Positions 1-14,300 of a stretch of DNA of 64,000 nt are shown here, in pieces. Below the pieces are notes generated by a model. That model made no database searches and was not told the origin of the DNA. It saw nothing but the letters and a program-made list of their open reading frames with translations. The stretch comes from Anisakis pegreffii (Eukaryota; Nematoda; Chromadorea; Rhabditida; Anisakidae), in NCBI GenBank assembly GCA_035041965.1, contig JAPYMA010001081.1, positions 1 through 64,000 of the forward strand, read 5' to 3'. The position numbers and the translations under genes were made by a program. Each line of letters begins with the position of its first letter. Position 1 is the stretch's first letter.

Positions 1-1336
<1,336 letters not shown>

Positions 1337-4212
1337 ATGAACGTGAATGAGGACTGCGAAATACAGTTCGAGAGACCATGGGAACGTACCAGTGATGAAT
1401 ATGAAGAGCATGGTATTATTGGTAAGGGTGCATATGGTGTTGTCTATTTGGTCACTCATTTACCCACCAATAAACAGGTTCGTTGATAGTTCTACGCTTT
1501 TCTGATGTGCTGCTTCCGTTGAAGCAAAATTTACTTTGCCTAGTAAGCGCGCAGTTTCATATGGCTATGAAAAAGTAGTGCTCACAACCAAATAGACTTC
1601 TGTACGTTTCAGAGAAAAGTTTGAATTTCCTTTAAGGTTGGGATCACTTGTAGTGGTATGTAGGCTTGAGCACTAGCACAAACCTTAACCTGATGTTGTG
1701 GTTCTTAAAATCTGAGCACAAGTTGACCTTCAGACCTTCACTAAGGTTGTCTTTTCAAAACCATACGCTAAACACGGGATCAACCGCTTGCCTATATGTT
1801 GCTGCATAGAATGACCGTACAAAATCATTCGAACTATCCATTGTTTATAGGCTACAGTCATGTTAGCCACTTTTCGTAACCATCAGCATGATGTCGTTTT
1901 CAGTTTGCACTGAAGAAAATGATCGTAAAAATAACCGACGATGGTATTCCGCAGAGCATTATTCGAGAAATATCTGCATTAAAAGCTTTGGACCATCTGA
2001 ATCACCCAAATATTGTCAAGTTGGCTATTTCTCTAGTTTATTCATGTTTTCCAATTCCAAATTGGACACTTCTCAACAGTTGGTGAACAGCTGATGTGTC
2101 TGTCTGATATGACCAAAACTTCTCAACTTTTTTGTGATTTTTTTCTGAGACTTTATCATATGTGATTTTTTACGAGCATTCATTCATTCAGATGACCACG
2201 ACTGTAGCATAACGCCTTTTCATTCCATGCTTTCGTGCACCACATTCAGTACTAGTTTAAAATTAGATATTATGGATATTTCAACATCCAGTATTATAGA
2301 TGAGCCAATGTTGCGATTAAATCATTTCCCACCTGTTAATGCTCAGGTCTATCCCAGCCCTGTCAGTGCACTTATTCCGTACTCCTCGATAGTAACAATT
2401 TACCGAAAACGTGAAGCCTGCTGGTCATAATTTTTTGCAATTACTTTATAATGGATACGAATAGAAGCTTTATTTGCGGTTACTTTATAATGGAGACGAA
2501 TTAAGACAATAAAGAACGTGAAGTTTTATTTTAGATTGCACGATATTTTTCATACTTTGTGTAATGATAGTGATATGTGCTTGAGTATTGTTTATGAACG
2601 ATGTGATTGGGATTTATATGATTTTCTACGTAGAATACCGCGCGATATGGGTGATGCACAATGTAGACATATTGCTAGACAGGTTATTTTTTATTGTTTA
2701 ATCACTCTCTTTATTTATTTACACCAAATCACAGCTTACTATCGATTCAACAAGAATTATTGGTTTTTATGGCAGTAGTGCATTTATTTGTATCACTGAA
2801 TCTGCGTTTGGGTTTAAATGTTAATGGATCCCCGGTAAGGTGAATGGTTGACTTCATAAATGTAACCGTTAATCAAAAGGATGAACGGGAGGAACACCTT
2901 TCGCTCTTAAAAGATCGAATCCAGTTAGCAATCTTAGCAGAAGTAGTTATCTGATGAGCTTGGTTTTTATCGAAGACTTAACAAATATTGCAGATGATGT
3001 TGGGTTTGGATTTTTTGCATGCGAATCATGTTATTCATCGTGATTTGAAGCCGCAGAATATTTTAATTAATCAGGATCAAACAGTAAAAATCGCTGATTT
3101 TGGTTTAGCAAGATATTATTCGATGCAGTCTTCATTCACGACATTGGTACTCACCTCTTTATTTATGTGTCGATTTAATGAATAATCATTTATGAGCTTT
3201 GCACAAGAAAATAAATTGATCATCAACGGTCCATGCAAAAGCAGGAATTTCGAAGTCGCGGCTCATCTACTTATGCATGAGAAATATAAACAGTTGAGGT
3301 TTTGTAACGTACTGGTTTGACAAAATATGTGGATCGAATGTGAACATTTTTCACAGAATTGTTGCACTCGCTCTGTTTGATGACAAAAGCTGGTAATTGG
3401 TGTGTTTTAAGGTGGTCACTTTGTGGTATCGAAGTCCAGAAATACTTCTGCAATGTCCATATAATTGTGGCGTTGATATTTGGGCTGCTGGTTGCATCAT
3501 CGCAGAGTTATACTCACGACAGCCGCTTTTCCCGGCAGAAACTGAAGCAAAACAACTCAGTGTTATCTTTCAGTAAGATTCAAGTGTATTTTTTCAAAAT
3601 AATATGCGTACTCACAATCAAATAGCAAACAGATGAAATTAGATTTATGTTTATACGTTGTTTAAAATATTGAACCGACTTATCATTTTTATTGATGTTG
3701 GTTTTCTTCGAGATGACTTGAATTCGTTCAACCACGTGCGATCAGTTTCTATAAGGACAGTAAATGTTTTTTATGGATGTAGCATTTATTGGTTTACTGC
3801 AAAGAAAATGAATATTGAGTGATCACTTGTTGCAGAAAATTGGGAACACCTTCGATATCTGATTGGCCACCAAATGCAGTCGTCGAACGTTCCAATTACC
3901 CGTCGTATCCGGCTGTACCTTTTGAGAGAATTGCTCCAAAGTTGCCTCCGGACGCTATAAAACTAGTAAAAGTGAATTTATTGCATTAATTCATTGCTTC
4001 CCTTGGTGTGATCATTATTGAGATTACTGTCATATGACGTTTGCCGAATCAACTCGCCAAATGATTCACTCACTGGCTACGATGATGGACTGATTGAATT
4101 GCAGAGTATGTTGACGTTCAAACCAGAATTACGACCCTCAAGTGCAGCGGTGCTTCGTTCGGAGTACATGCAAAAGATTCAGCCACTCGTGTTCACTTCC
4201 TCACAAAAATGA
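1337..4212 (+). CDS. cdk-4: Cyclin-dependent kinase, CDK4/6 class
   Basis: Seven exons: 1337-1477, 1904-2019, 2535-2682, 2994-3146, 3412-3572, 3836-3965 and 4105-4212. Junctions are phase-consistent and give about 318 aa, close to CDK4/6 length. Visible features are the glycine loop GKGAYG (29-34), the catalytic Lys in FALKK (51), a PSTAIRE-helix variant PQSIIRE (63-69), HRDLKPQN (150-157), DFG (170-172), an activation-loop Thr near 184 and TLWYRSPE. By family knowledge CDK4/6 pairs with cyclin D, phosphorylates Rb-type proteins and drives G1 progression. The CDK4/6 assignment rests on the insertion before the PQSIIRE helix and the VVTLWYR segment. The last acceptor is uncertain: the chosen one removes about two residues before SMLTF compared with other CDKs. 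The ATG follows a TTCAG by ten bases, compatible with spliced-leader addition. Confidence 0.9.
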
Positions 4213-5326
4213 AGACATCTTCACCTCAACACATTACAGGTTGCTTGCACAGAATTATTACTTCAATCATTGTTCATTCATTATTAACTTTCAGTACAAT
4301 GTCTTTTACGTGTAAGTAAATTTTGTTTCTGAAAATAGATTGATGATCTCTTTCATTTCATTACATATTCCATTTCATTCAGTGTAATTCATTCCGTTCA
4401 TTTCACTTCAAAACCTTCATTTTCATCGCAGTTGTTGTTTTGTTTGTAATCGTACAGCCTTTAAGCCTTCTCGTGGTATTTGCTTTTTGCATGGAAATTT
4501 TCATTATCAAGCCCCCATACAGATTATTTCTATTCGATGTTCACTTTTGTTTCAAAAAAACATTCGTTGTTGGTGCGTGTTGTGATGAAACATTAGCTCT
4601 CGTTCACAACGATTTCTCTGCATTCTGCTTCTTTATCATCAGTGAATGAAAGCGCCAGATTGTTCAAAATTTATACCAATCATATTTCTTGATTACAAAC
4701 CGTACAAAACGCTGGGAGCACTCTGAATGAGTAATACTTGAAAATCATTACCTAACTCGATAGCAATATGACGTGGACACTTCCGAGTTGTAAATTTGCG
4801 CTTTCGTACTCTCTTGTTAATTTCTAATGTGCAATCAGTTGTTCCAATTTGTACTCACAATCGGTATAATCTCGTTTTATGTTATCTGTTATTATATGTT
4901 TAATACCTCTGTCACTTCCATTTCTGTAACCAATTCATCAATCTGTTATTTTCTCACATTTCTAGAAGTAACCTCAAAATTCGTTCCTCGTTGCCTTAAT
5001 TCTTGTTGTTTCACTTTTATTTTCAATTTTTTGTCGTTCACGTCAACAAAATAAAATGAATTTTATCGTTAGCGTTGAGTATCATCACAGATGAGAACAT
5101 TACGAATAGAGAATAAAGCATGAGGCAAATGCAATCTCTGATGCATAAGTACTTGCACGTCTTTTGAATAACAAAATGAGTCTGCTAGTGAATCCAACAA
5201 ATACAAGGAGCATGTCATCAAGTAACAAAAACAGATAATTATCACATAAGATCAGTCGTTGGCAACGACCATGTGTGAGGTAAACATTCCTCACAAAAAC
5301 CTGACCACTAAAGAATAATTCCTCTC
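4213..5326. other. Convergent intergenic region between cdk-4 and pigc
   Basis: This is the space between two converging genes. It is AT-rich, with many TTCATT/CATTTCA runs and an AATAAA on the plus strand at 5113-5118. It should contain both 3' UTRs. Open frames here show no family resemblance and no splice-linked partners. Confidence 0.6.
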
Positions 5327-6994
5327 TTACTTCGACTCAATTTTCGACATACGCATCGCATCGAGACAAGCCTCATCCCATGGTCCATGAATTGTACTAA
5401 AAGAAAAATTGTTTGTTGTAGTTGAAGGAGACAAAATGCTATCCTTTTAAAAATAATAACACACGGATGATAACCTACTCAATACATTTTAGTGTGGATC
5501 TGAGAAATAATTGTATGAGAACAAAAAACACTCACTTTTTTAATGGCTGCATCTTGATAAAAATCCAAGGGCATATGATGACGACGAACAAATGCAATGA
5601 AAACTGAAGAAATGCGAGAAGTTTTGTGGAATAACAATAGAGAATCACAGTCGTTGAAGGACAGAAAAAGCAAACTAAAAGCAACGGTGATAAAGAATAG
5701 CGGAGGGTCAGTTCATTGCGAAGAATAGGCCAGTAAGAAAATAATGTCATTGATATAGCCAATAAATTGAATGCCATTTCATCGGATTTAATTCGAGATA
5801 CCAAACATATACTTGCGGCCAATGATAAATTCACCGAGAACACCATTGAAACCCTTAACATTAATCAGTTTCATCATGGATTATTTACCTTGAAATAATA
5901 AGATGAAAAATAGACTGTTAATTACTTCATCGAGGATTTACACTTCATGAATACTTTTGGAATGAAACGGAAAAACTACTGAATGGAAAAATGCACCAAA
6001 TTTATACTTACAACGGAGCGTTCATTGCATAATCATGAAAGAGGAAACTCAAAATAAAAAGTATTGTGGACATGGCGTATATGGTATCCGTGCTGACTGT
6101 ATCCGTTAACGTCCTGTAATCGCGAACGGGATGGTTTAGAAATACACTTTTCAGTGCTGAAACAATTAGAAGCAAACCAGTTCTGATGAAAATGGATACA
6201 AAACGGAAAAAAATGCAAAATGAACGTTAGTAGCTTTCTAGAGATTAGAGGTGCTCAGTTGTTTTCAACTGAACACGATTGTGATGAATTCCGGAGATTA
6301 GACTTGAAATTGTGATGAATTCCGGAGATTAGATAATCTGATGAATCAAATTCATCGATTATTTATAAAAATGGATTATGGCACATCGCTTTAGATTGCA
6401 ACAGTGCATAAGTCTCCGAAAAACTGCAGCTGAAAATTGTGACGCTAACATAAGAACGAAAGTTGATTCTAAGTGTCACAATGAAATTCCGACGAACCTG
6501 ATAATCGGCGTTAAGGCATATCCGAAAAATACGAGTGTAAGCAACGTTAAAAAATGATCATACAATATTGACCACGTGACGGCTGCCAGTTTTGAGTGAA
6601 CTACATAAAAGGGTAACACAATTGCAATGAGCCATGCAAATATGTATAATGCGCCGTCGTTAAGATCCTCAATCCAACTGAATATTATCGCATAAATCAC
6701 TATCGCTTCTTCATGAAGTACTACACGACATGCCCCGCAGACTGCTTCCAAAAAACTGTACTTCACCAAGGATACTGCAAGACGTTCAATGATAAATCCC
6801 TTACAGTTTAAGCAGTTTCCAAATGAACGAAAAGGCTACATAATATCAAGTTGCGTAATAATATTACATAGGAAAAATTCACCATTTGTTTTGAGGTCTT
6901 TAAGAAATTCATCACCACCGCTATAATAATCTGAATACGGCTGACGTTCATAAAGTATTTTCCGCCACTTTGCCTGCTCTTCTCTTTTGGCCAT
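5327..6994 (-). CDS. pigc: GPI-GlcNAc transferase subunit PIG-C
   Basis: Five exons on the minus strand: 6994-6883, 6774-6498, 6113-6012, 5853-5536 and 5396-5327. All phases agree and give 292 aa, against about 297 in human. PIG-C belongs to the endoplasmic reticulum complex that moves GlcNAc from UDP-GlcNAc to phosphatidylinositol, the first step of GPI-anchor synthesis. Family signatures are KWRKILYERQPYSD near the N-terminus, the loop TLTDTVSTDTIYAMS, the helix with SVNLSLAASICLVSRI, a WPIL segment, and the C-terminal NTIHGPWDEA. Several hydrophobic segments are consistent with a multi-pass membrane protein. The start is the first in-frame Met; an upstream ATG is closed at once by a stop. 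The gene is convergent with the CDK gene and divergent from TM2D1. Confidence 0.95.
6278..6333. repeat. 25-bp direct repeat, period 31
   Basis: The same 25 bases, centred on GATGAATTCCGGAGATTAGA, occur at 6278-6302 and 6309-6333. They lie within the second intron of pigc. This looks like a recent local duplication. Confidence 0.9.
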
Positions 6995-8792
6995 TATCGA
7001 TACATTCTGAACGAATTCATTCCATACCAGAAATAATAATGCAAAATTGGATGATACAGCTGCAATATATCGAACGAAATAGCATCACTGACAAATAACA
7101 ACATCGTTTGATAGAAAATACTCCGCCGATAAATACTGCAATCATTATATTAACCAATTAGTGACCACTGAACAGCTACGGTCTCGGCTTGATAAGCCTG
7201 TTTTTTCATTCATGCAGACACCAGTTTCTAAAGACTTCGCACCAAACAATTACAACGACGTGTCATAACGTTCGTCAGTTGAACTAGCACTGTGCATGCT
7301 CGTGTTCGAATGAATTAAGCAGGAGAAGAGGCTTGACGCCTGGACCTAAACGCGAGAATAAGGTTGAGTCAAAGCCTGAGTCTATTCCTTCAAACGATGT
7401 CAAAATCAGTGGTGGGGAAGCAGATATGCAATCCCACACCAGTTTTTCAATTGATACATTGATATGCAGATGTTTCCGCGGAGCGCATCAATGCCCAGCA
7501 TAATGACCACTAAACTTGAACATTTTCCATAACCTTGACCATAACCTTGTAAGCTTGACTCAGTCTTAGAACTAGAGAAAGGATCTGTGCAATTGCAGAT
7601 TACGACACTTCGCCACTTTTCTATTCTACCGTCTGCATGTCTATCCTACTAGATGGAAATTAATGAAGTAAGACGTTTCCACTAAACCATCCAATCAAAA
7701 TGCTTACGGATATTTACCTCACTGACAAGTAACATTCTTGCATCGTTGTTCCCGGCTATTCAACGGCATTCAAATAGCTCGCCAATTACGAACGGAGTGA
7801 CAGTTCGTCGTGTGACGTAACTCGCATCTTTACTTTGTAGGTGTTAAGAAATGTGAATTTCCTAACAGTTAAGCGGGAATAAACCCAGGCAATTTATCTA
7901 TCGCAGATCCACAAGAACAAAATACGTTGTAGCCAAGATTGAACCTAGAAAACTACAGTTAACTTTGACGCCTGTTGTTAAGTTAAGAGAGTTACGCCAC
8001 TTGGCGTGATCAGTGCTGATGTTCAATAGTGACAATTTGTATATATACTGAAGTAGTTGAAATTCTCTCTGTTCTGAGAGAAGAACTTGAGAAGAAAGAT
8101 GTATAGCATCTTGTAGGCAAGATTCAGCAGTTTCCAAAAATGCAATCAACTCTGACGCTAATTGTTAAATTACGAGAGTTATGCCGCCAGTTACGGATGA
8201 CAACAACTGATTGTCCGAGGAGAACCATACGGCCATCAGACGAATAATTTGTGACTTCACTGAAACACACTGCACGGAGACATGGATAGGTTTTTCCAAA
8301 CATCTCTATGTTTAACTTCTGAAAGCCTCAGACATGTTGCTGGAGAAAGGTATCTTCAATGATGTGCAGGAAATGTATCAGCGTGCTTTAGAGTAAATCT
8401 TTGCTAAAATTAAGGACCTATTCATATTCATCGCAAACGTCAACAGTGCATAGCCACAACTGCATCGAAGTGATTGTTTTGATGGAGGAAGAACCAAGGA
8501 ATAGAATGCGTTACGATAACTTCAGACAACATTTTCTTTGATTTTTAGGAACGATTCAGCATTTCACATTTAGCAAGGTGCGAAGAGTGTTGCATGTGGC
8601 GTTTTGCTCATAAGCATGTTTCCGTTCATATTTGAAAAATTGTTTAGCTTTCCATATTTTTTAATATAAATGTGAAGGTGGTGGTATGTGACGTTAAAGA
8701 TGTCCCGTAACTTTTGTGGAATATTGCACTGTTCATAGTAAATTAATGAAAATTACAAATTACGAAGCTGCTTCGAAAATATTTCATTGCAA
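6995..8792. other. Divergent intergenic region between pigc and TM2D1
   Basis: The region should hold the promoters of both flanking genes. No complete gene was found. About 70 codons are open on the plus strand near 7290-7500 without a clear start or homology. A diverged repeat pair lies at about 7905-8000 and 8108-8195. Short coding-like peptides near 8330-8395 and 8470-8540 are separated by stops and may be remnants of a decayed gene. Confidence 0.5.
7905..8195. repeat. Pair of diverged repeats of about 80 bp
   Basis: A stretch beginning TGTAGCCAAGATT and ending GAGAGTTACGCCA (first copy) recurs as TGTAGGCAAGATT to GAGAGTTATGCCG (second copy), about 195 bp apart. In one plus-strand frame both encode a similar peptide with a VKLREL core. 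This could be a duplicated exon remnant or a non-coding repeat; I cannot decide which. Confidence 0.5.
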
Positions 8793-10218
8793 ATGCATCG
8801 TTCAATATCCTTTCGATTAGCTGCTGTTTTTCTGATCCATATCATTATTTGTGTACATGCTGATACAGGAGGCTTTGAACCAAAACCATGCTCCGATTTA
8901 CTAATGGGACAGTAAGTTTTATTTAAAGTCATTCTGAAGTAACATTTCACTTGTTCAAGGGCTTTACTCGGTCGTCGAATGGCGTTTACTTATTTTTGCA
9001 TGTGGGATGGTGAAGTGGTTTACGAATTTTGTCACTATTCAAAAATAAATGGATTCCACGCCACACTTAAATATCTGTTTGCTCATTCAGAGTGAAGTTC
9101 GTAGGTCGGCCGCTTCTTGTAGGAACATTCGTCACTGTTTTGAACGGTTTGATAGAATTATGATTGATCGGAGCGGACATTGAGAGGCTAACGTGCTGAC
9201 GCAGATTCTCTGTGTTTTCAGATATCGATGTGAGGAACCTGTTATATCACCTGCAACACAGCTACCTGAAACATGCGCGCCTGATAATTCAATAAGAGGT
9301 ATTTTTTAATGTTCCTGGCGTTAGCATCTCTGTGAATAATTTCCATTCCTGAGCAGAAGTTAGGCAAATGTCGTTTTTGCATTAATGTGACATTTGTACA
9401 ACTCTGGTAAGATTACGAATTTTATTCTCATGAGATAACTTTCAGTGTTTTGCGAGGTAGCACCAAATTTAGAGTGTATTGGGCTGCTGAATGGGACGAA
9501 CAGGTAAATCTTTTCTATCCAATTTTATTGTATATTTATCTGTTTGCTAATCTACATGCTGGCGTTGCTGATCTTTCCATTTGGTTCTGTGCAACTTGTA
9601 TGTATTCAATTATTCTCATTCAGACAAGTTTTATTTTCATTTTATGTTATGTTTGACTGGTACTTGAAGAATATATTGTAATTTTAAATTGAAGGTTCGA
9701 GAAGGTGATCGCCAACGGTTGTAAATACTCCTCTGGTTTAAATTACAGTACAGCACTACTCCTATCCGTATTTCTTGGTTGGCTGGGTATCGATCGATTT
9801 TATCTTGGTTATTACGCTATCGGTGTGTTTTTAAAATTATTTTTATCTGTTGAATTTATCATCTAAATCACTTCGGATGAAATTCATACACTATCTTTTA
9901 GTCGATTCCGTTCAAGTATTACGCTCATAATGAGGCATTACTCAGATTTGTTATCTCGATTTTTCGGCAGTAAACGGAGAGTGTTTTATATGAAATTAGA
10001 AGGAAAATATTTTTATTTCAGGACTATTGAAGATGTTTTCATTGGGTTGTTTCACAATTCTCTATTTAACAGACATCATTTTAATCGCATTGCAACTGTT
10101 GGGACCAGCCGATGGTACGGCGTATTCAATGAATTATTATGGACCTAAAGTTACACCGGTCCGATTCTCTAATGAAACATATGTGACACTGTACTCATGT
10201 TTTGACTGTCCTCCGTGA
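8793..10218 (+). CDS. TM2 domain protein, TM2D1-like
   Basis: Five exons: 8793-8911, 9222-9298, 9446-9503, 9695-9822 and 10022-10218. They join in phase to give 192 aa. The N-terminus is a signal peptide (about residues 4-23) ending at CVHADTG. A cysteine-rich luminal segment follows, with CSDLLMGQYRC, ETCAPDN, VFCEV and LECIG. The TM2 domain comes next: hydrophobic segment LLLSVFLGWLG, the family DRF motif in IDRFYLGYY, and a second membrane segment ending IALQLLGPADGT. The tail matches the TM2D1 pattern of NYYGP and SNETY. TM2D1 is the amyloid-beta-binding protein/amaretto family, linked in flies to Notch signalling; the exact biochemical role is not settled. It is followed by tin-10 on the same strand, probably as an operon. 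Confidence 0.9.
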
Positions 10219-10513
10219 ACCGATTCTTCGGTTTAGACATTGAAGAAACAAATGACTGATCGAAACTCGTTTAGCAACTGCTAAAAAATAAGGGGAATTT
10301 CATTTTGAAACGTTAATAGAATTTAGTATGTCAATTTCGTGTACATTGTTTTTCATGAGCTCTGCTTTTGCATGTAAATGTTCTATCGTGTCCAAAAAAA
10401 TGTTTATCTTTCAACATGTACATCAGTTGATTTCATTGGATTGTTTATCTGTTGATTGTTTATTTTGTGTGTGCACGTTTGATCACTGATAACTTGGTGA
10501 CATTCGGAGTAAA

Positions 10514-10615
10514 AATAAATCAGAATATGGATTTGGATTCATCGCGTTTAATTTTCCGATATTTGTTCAAACCAATATTTAATATATCTTGTTGTTCGTT
10601 GCATTTTATTTTCAG
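10514..10615 (+). promoter_or_regulatory. Candidate operon junction: poly(A) signal and trans-splice acceptor
   Basis: AATAAA at 10514-10519 lies about 300 bp after the TM2D1 stop. A T-rich tract (TTGTTGTTCGTTGCATTTTATTTTCAG) ends in an acceptor at 10613-10615, about 96 bp further on and 90 bp before the tin-10 ATG. This spacing resembles nematode SL2 operon junctions. Other AATAAA sequences occur nearby (about 10666), so the exact signal is uncertain. Confidence 0.5.
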
Positions 10616-10705
10616 TTCTAGTCGTTTCGAATTGTTATAATCAATCGATATAATTGCAGTTGTTTTAATAAAATTCTTCCAAATTGGACTAACAACTAGG
10701 TAAGG

Positions 10706-11311
10706 ATGTCGCAAGCTCAACTTCAAATGGTGGCTGATCTTGAAATGGAAATGATGTCTGATATGTATCGACGAATGACAAACGCTTGTCAACAAAAGTG
10801 TATTGCCACTAATTATAGGTCGGTTATTTTGCTATTTATTCATTCTGTTTTCATGCGTTATTGATGATAATTACATGTTCTTATTGTGGTTACCACTTCA
10901 TTTCCGCAGCACCGTTTCTTAATGTTCGTTTGATTAGTTAAGTTCTACGTTGCTCTCAGTATTTCACTCATTGTCAGCATTTTGCAATCGGAGAATTCAA
11001 TTCGCAACAGCTCTTTGTGTATAGTTTTAAAGTGCACAATAAAATTGAACTAACTTCTCAGATTCGTATATCTCCAAAAATATCTCTTTTAATTGATTCG
11101 TATATCTCCAAAAAATGCCAGCTTTCCAGAAAATATAAAGCAGAAAATTTTAAGAGAGGGTGATTTGACGAAAGGTGAAGCGGTATGCTTGGATCGTTGT
11201 GTAGCGAAATATTTGGACGTTCATGAGAAATTAGGTAAACGATTGACGTCGATGTCACAGCAAGATGAAAAACAGTTGCAGCAGTTACAACAGCAACAAG
11301 CATCCAAATGA
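10706..11311 (+). CDS. tin-10: Mitochondrial import chaperone Tim10
   Basis: Two exons, 10706-10818 and 11155-11311, join in phase to give 89 aa, the normal Tim10 length. Tim10 forms a hexameric chaperone with Tim9 in the mitochondrial intermembrane space and escorts hydrophobic precursors to the TIM22 and SAM complexes. Both CX3C motifs are present: CQQKC (around residues 28-32) and CLDRC (around 53-57). Conserved family segments include LEMEMMSDMYRRMT, GDLTKGEAVC and KYLDVHEKLGKRLT. The C-terminus is a glutamine-rich tail. Intron 1 separates the two CX3C halves. It sits close behind TM2D1 on the same strand. The acceptor that continues the conserved NYREGDL reading was chosen over an upstream AG that would insert a non-family peptide. 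Confidence 0.95.
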
Positions 11312-14300
11312 TCTTTTCATCAGCATTGTAGTGTGATAAATATATTTCAATTGTAAATTGTTATTTATGTAACACAATCATCGATTCCAAAAATCACTCT
11401 GATAATTCTTGCTGCATTTCATCTCTGGTTCAGCGAATGTAATTTTCAAAACATCTGCAACCAAATTCCGACCCCGAATCAAGTTTCACTAATAACATTC
11501 ACAAAGGATTGTGTTGCGATGACTTTGAAACATTTTCATGTATTGTTTTGTGTTGTTTCTTGTTACTGTTATTAACCATAGATAGAGTTTAATTGATTGT
11601 TTCAGTGCATCCAAATAGTTGTTTGATCATCTGCTCAGTTCAGTTAAAACCAGATGTTTATTGGCAACAAATTACGTTCACAAAACTGTGTTGAAATCTG
11701 TTGAGTGCATGTGAATTGAAGCAAAAAAAGTTAGATGAAAGCAATTGAAAATGGTGTTTGAAAGGAAACAATTTACTGTGATACCCAAATTCGCGTCTGG
11801 TTAGATTCTCGGCCTCAAATCTCAATACTTGAGTTTGTTCTGCATCTAAATCATCCCTAAATGATTTTGACGAAACTGTAATCTGTAATGAAATGGTCGA
11901 GGTGTCTGTTTCGTTTCAAAAACATGAAATTCTGTAAATTGGCATTATTGAGGATGAAAGATTTCTGTTGGATTATATCCCTCACGGGATGGGGATTTTG
12001 AGTTCCTCGCGGGGCTCCGTGCTCTTTGTTTGTACGTAGTCGCTGTGTAATTTGTTCAAGTTATTAGAGCATTTTTTTCGAAAATACAGCAACGCAAGCT
12101 GTTTCAAGCTGCGGTTTGCAGCGATAAGGCATTAAAATTTTTCCGTCGGAGACGGACGAAGAGTCATCTTAAGAGAACAAAACATCAGACTGTTGTATCA
12201 ACGCGACCAACGGCTTCGATTAATAAATGCAATTGAATGGATTGATGTGCGATAGAATACCAAATGGAAGGGAAGAATGCCTGTGTGCATTGTGTGCTTT
12301 ACAAAATCAAGATTGACTTATCATTGACACTATTTCATACAGGATTTGTTCTGCCTTTTTTATTGCTGTTATTGTTTTAATCAAAACTTATGATCAGTGA
12401 TGCCCAAATTTGAAAAAAATTGACTCAGTTCCAGCTCCACTATCAGCTCCAGTTCACCATGTTTCCGGTCCCAGTTCAAGCTCATGAATATCTAAAATTT
12501 CGGCTTCAGCTCCAGCTCTGGCTCCGCATCCCCTAAATTTTTGACTAAGGTTACGGCCGCGAAAGTCGATTCACTTTGGGTTCGTAAAAAATTTAATATG
12601 CATTTCCTAGCTTCGACTACTGAATAGCTTCTTAATAGATCCAAATTTTTTTTTGGCTGAAGAACTTGGACATTACTGCTTACAACATTTATATGCAACA
12701 TTTGTTATGATGAATAAATGAATTGTTATGATGGAATTGTGAGTTTTTCAAACGATAAATTACTGTTATTTTTATTATCTGCGATTTAGGGGAGCCTCCG
12801 CAAGGGATATTTCTGCGGCTTGTCGTCATGATTATGCCACACGGAGGATGTTTGCTCGATGGGATTGGTCAAAATCCCGAATGCAAATTCATATGTCGAT
12901 CGCTATCCATCCATTCGTTTACTGAAGCTGTTTACTCGTGACCCGTCAAGATCACTACTGTCGTTTTTTTTCAAAGGCTATACAGGGCAGTTGTTACTTT
13001 TTTGACTTTTTCCAGCCCACTCTTCCCGGAATTTACTGGGCAGTATGGAAAAGTAATCCTACCCGTCAATGACCATCAAATCAATAAGTGAGCTTACAGT
13101 TTATGAAGACGGAGGATTCTCTACACCAATGTGCGAAGAGAAGGATGTCAAGGAATGAATAAAATAATATTGTCACAAAAGAGAGGCATAAACTGATGAT
13201 GAATTGTAATTGCTGATTAAATTTATAAATGGTTGTCGAAATTGATATCTTATTTAATAGTGGTATTTCGAAGATGAAGAAAATATAAACAAATTAATAT
13301 AACTATTATGCTAAAATGAGAAAATTGTTCTCACAGTCGTTGACATTTTACCCGTCATCTAATCACTTCCAATCATTTCACAACAACAAAAATTGAACAC
13401 CGCAAAAAATGCTCTCGCGAATTGTTTGTTCCGGTTGGTCGCTTTTCTTAACCAGTTGATGGCATACATTACTTTCGTTCTGTCAACATCAGCTGATCAA
13501 CATGATGTTATTCTTTTGACATTGCAATCAATGTCTATTCGAACAGAACCGGGCATATGATCGCGTAACGAATTATGAAAAAGTTGAACACAATACATCG
13601 CCGGTTTACGAGCGAATTTTTGCTGTGCAAGAAGCTTGCAGCCGATTGTCAGCAAAACTGGAACATCGAAATTCGAGCTCTCATTTGTATCACTAACAGG
13701 AATAATTTATCGGTGATGGGAGCAGGAAGTGAATTGGTAGTTGCATTCATAACTGGTAGTTGATCTCAAAACAAGTCCGAATATTTACAGTAACGTGATG
13801 AAATGTGTTTATGTGGTGTAAGATTAGCAGATGCACTGATTTACTCGATTATTAACGCTTCATTTGTGTATTTTCAATCCTATGGCTGAATTTGTTCATA
13901 TAGTACTTTGCAGAATGAAACGAATTGAAAGTAATTTCGTAGTAAAAAATGTTTCGTTCCGTAAAAGTTTTCATTTTGTAATAAACCGGTAACGATTAAT
14001 AATTGAATTTGATTACACTCTGGCATTCCGTATATCATTCGATTAACACACAATTACTCGTTCAATTCATTCCATTCGTAAACCCTTCCAACAAAAGTGG
14101 AATCATAAAATCTAAATTATTAGTAGCATTCATGTTATCGTTAGAATTATGATTTCAGTAACTCGTTTCGCAGAATGTAAGTGATAAAAAGCAAGTGGCC
14201 TATTGTGCATCATTCAGAAGAACTTGAACAGTTCTGAAGATTTGCGTATATCAGTCAAATCAAAAAGGCGTGATGAACGCATACCTCCGTTATTTGTTCG

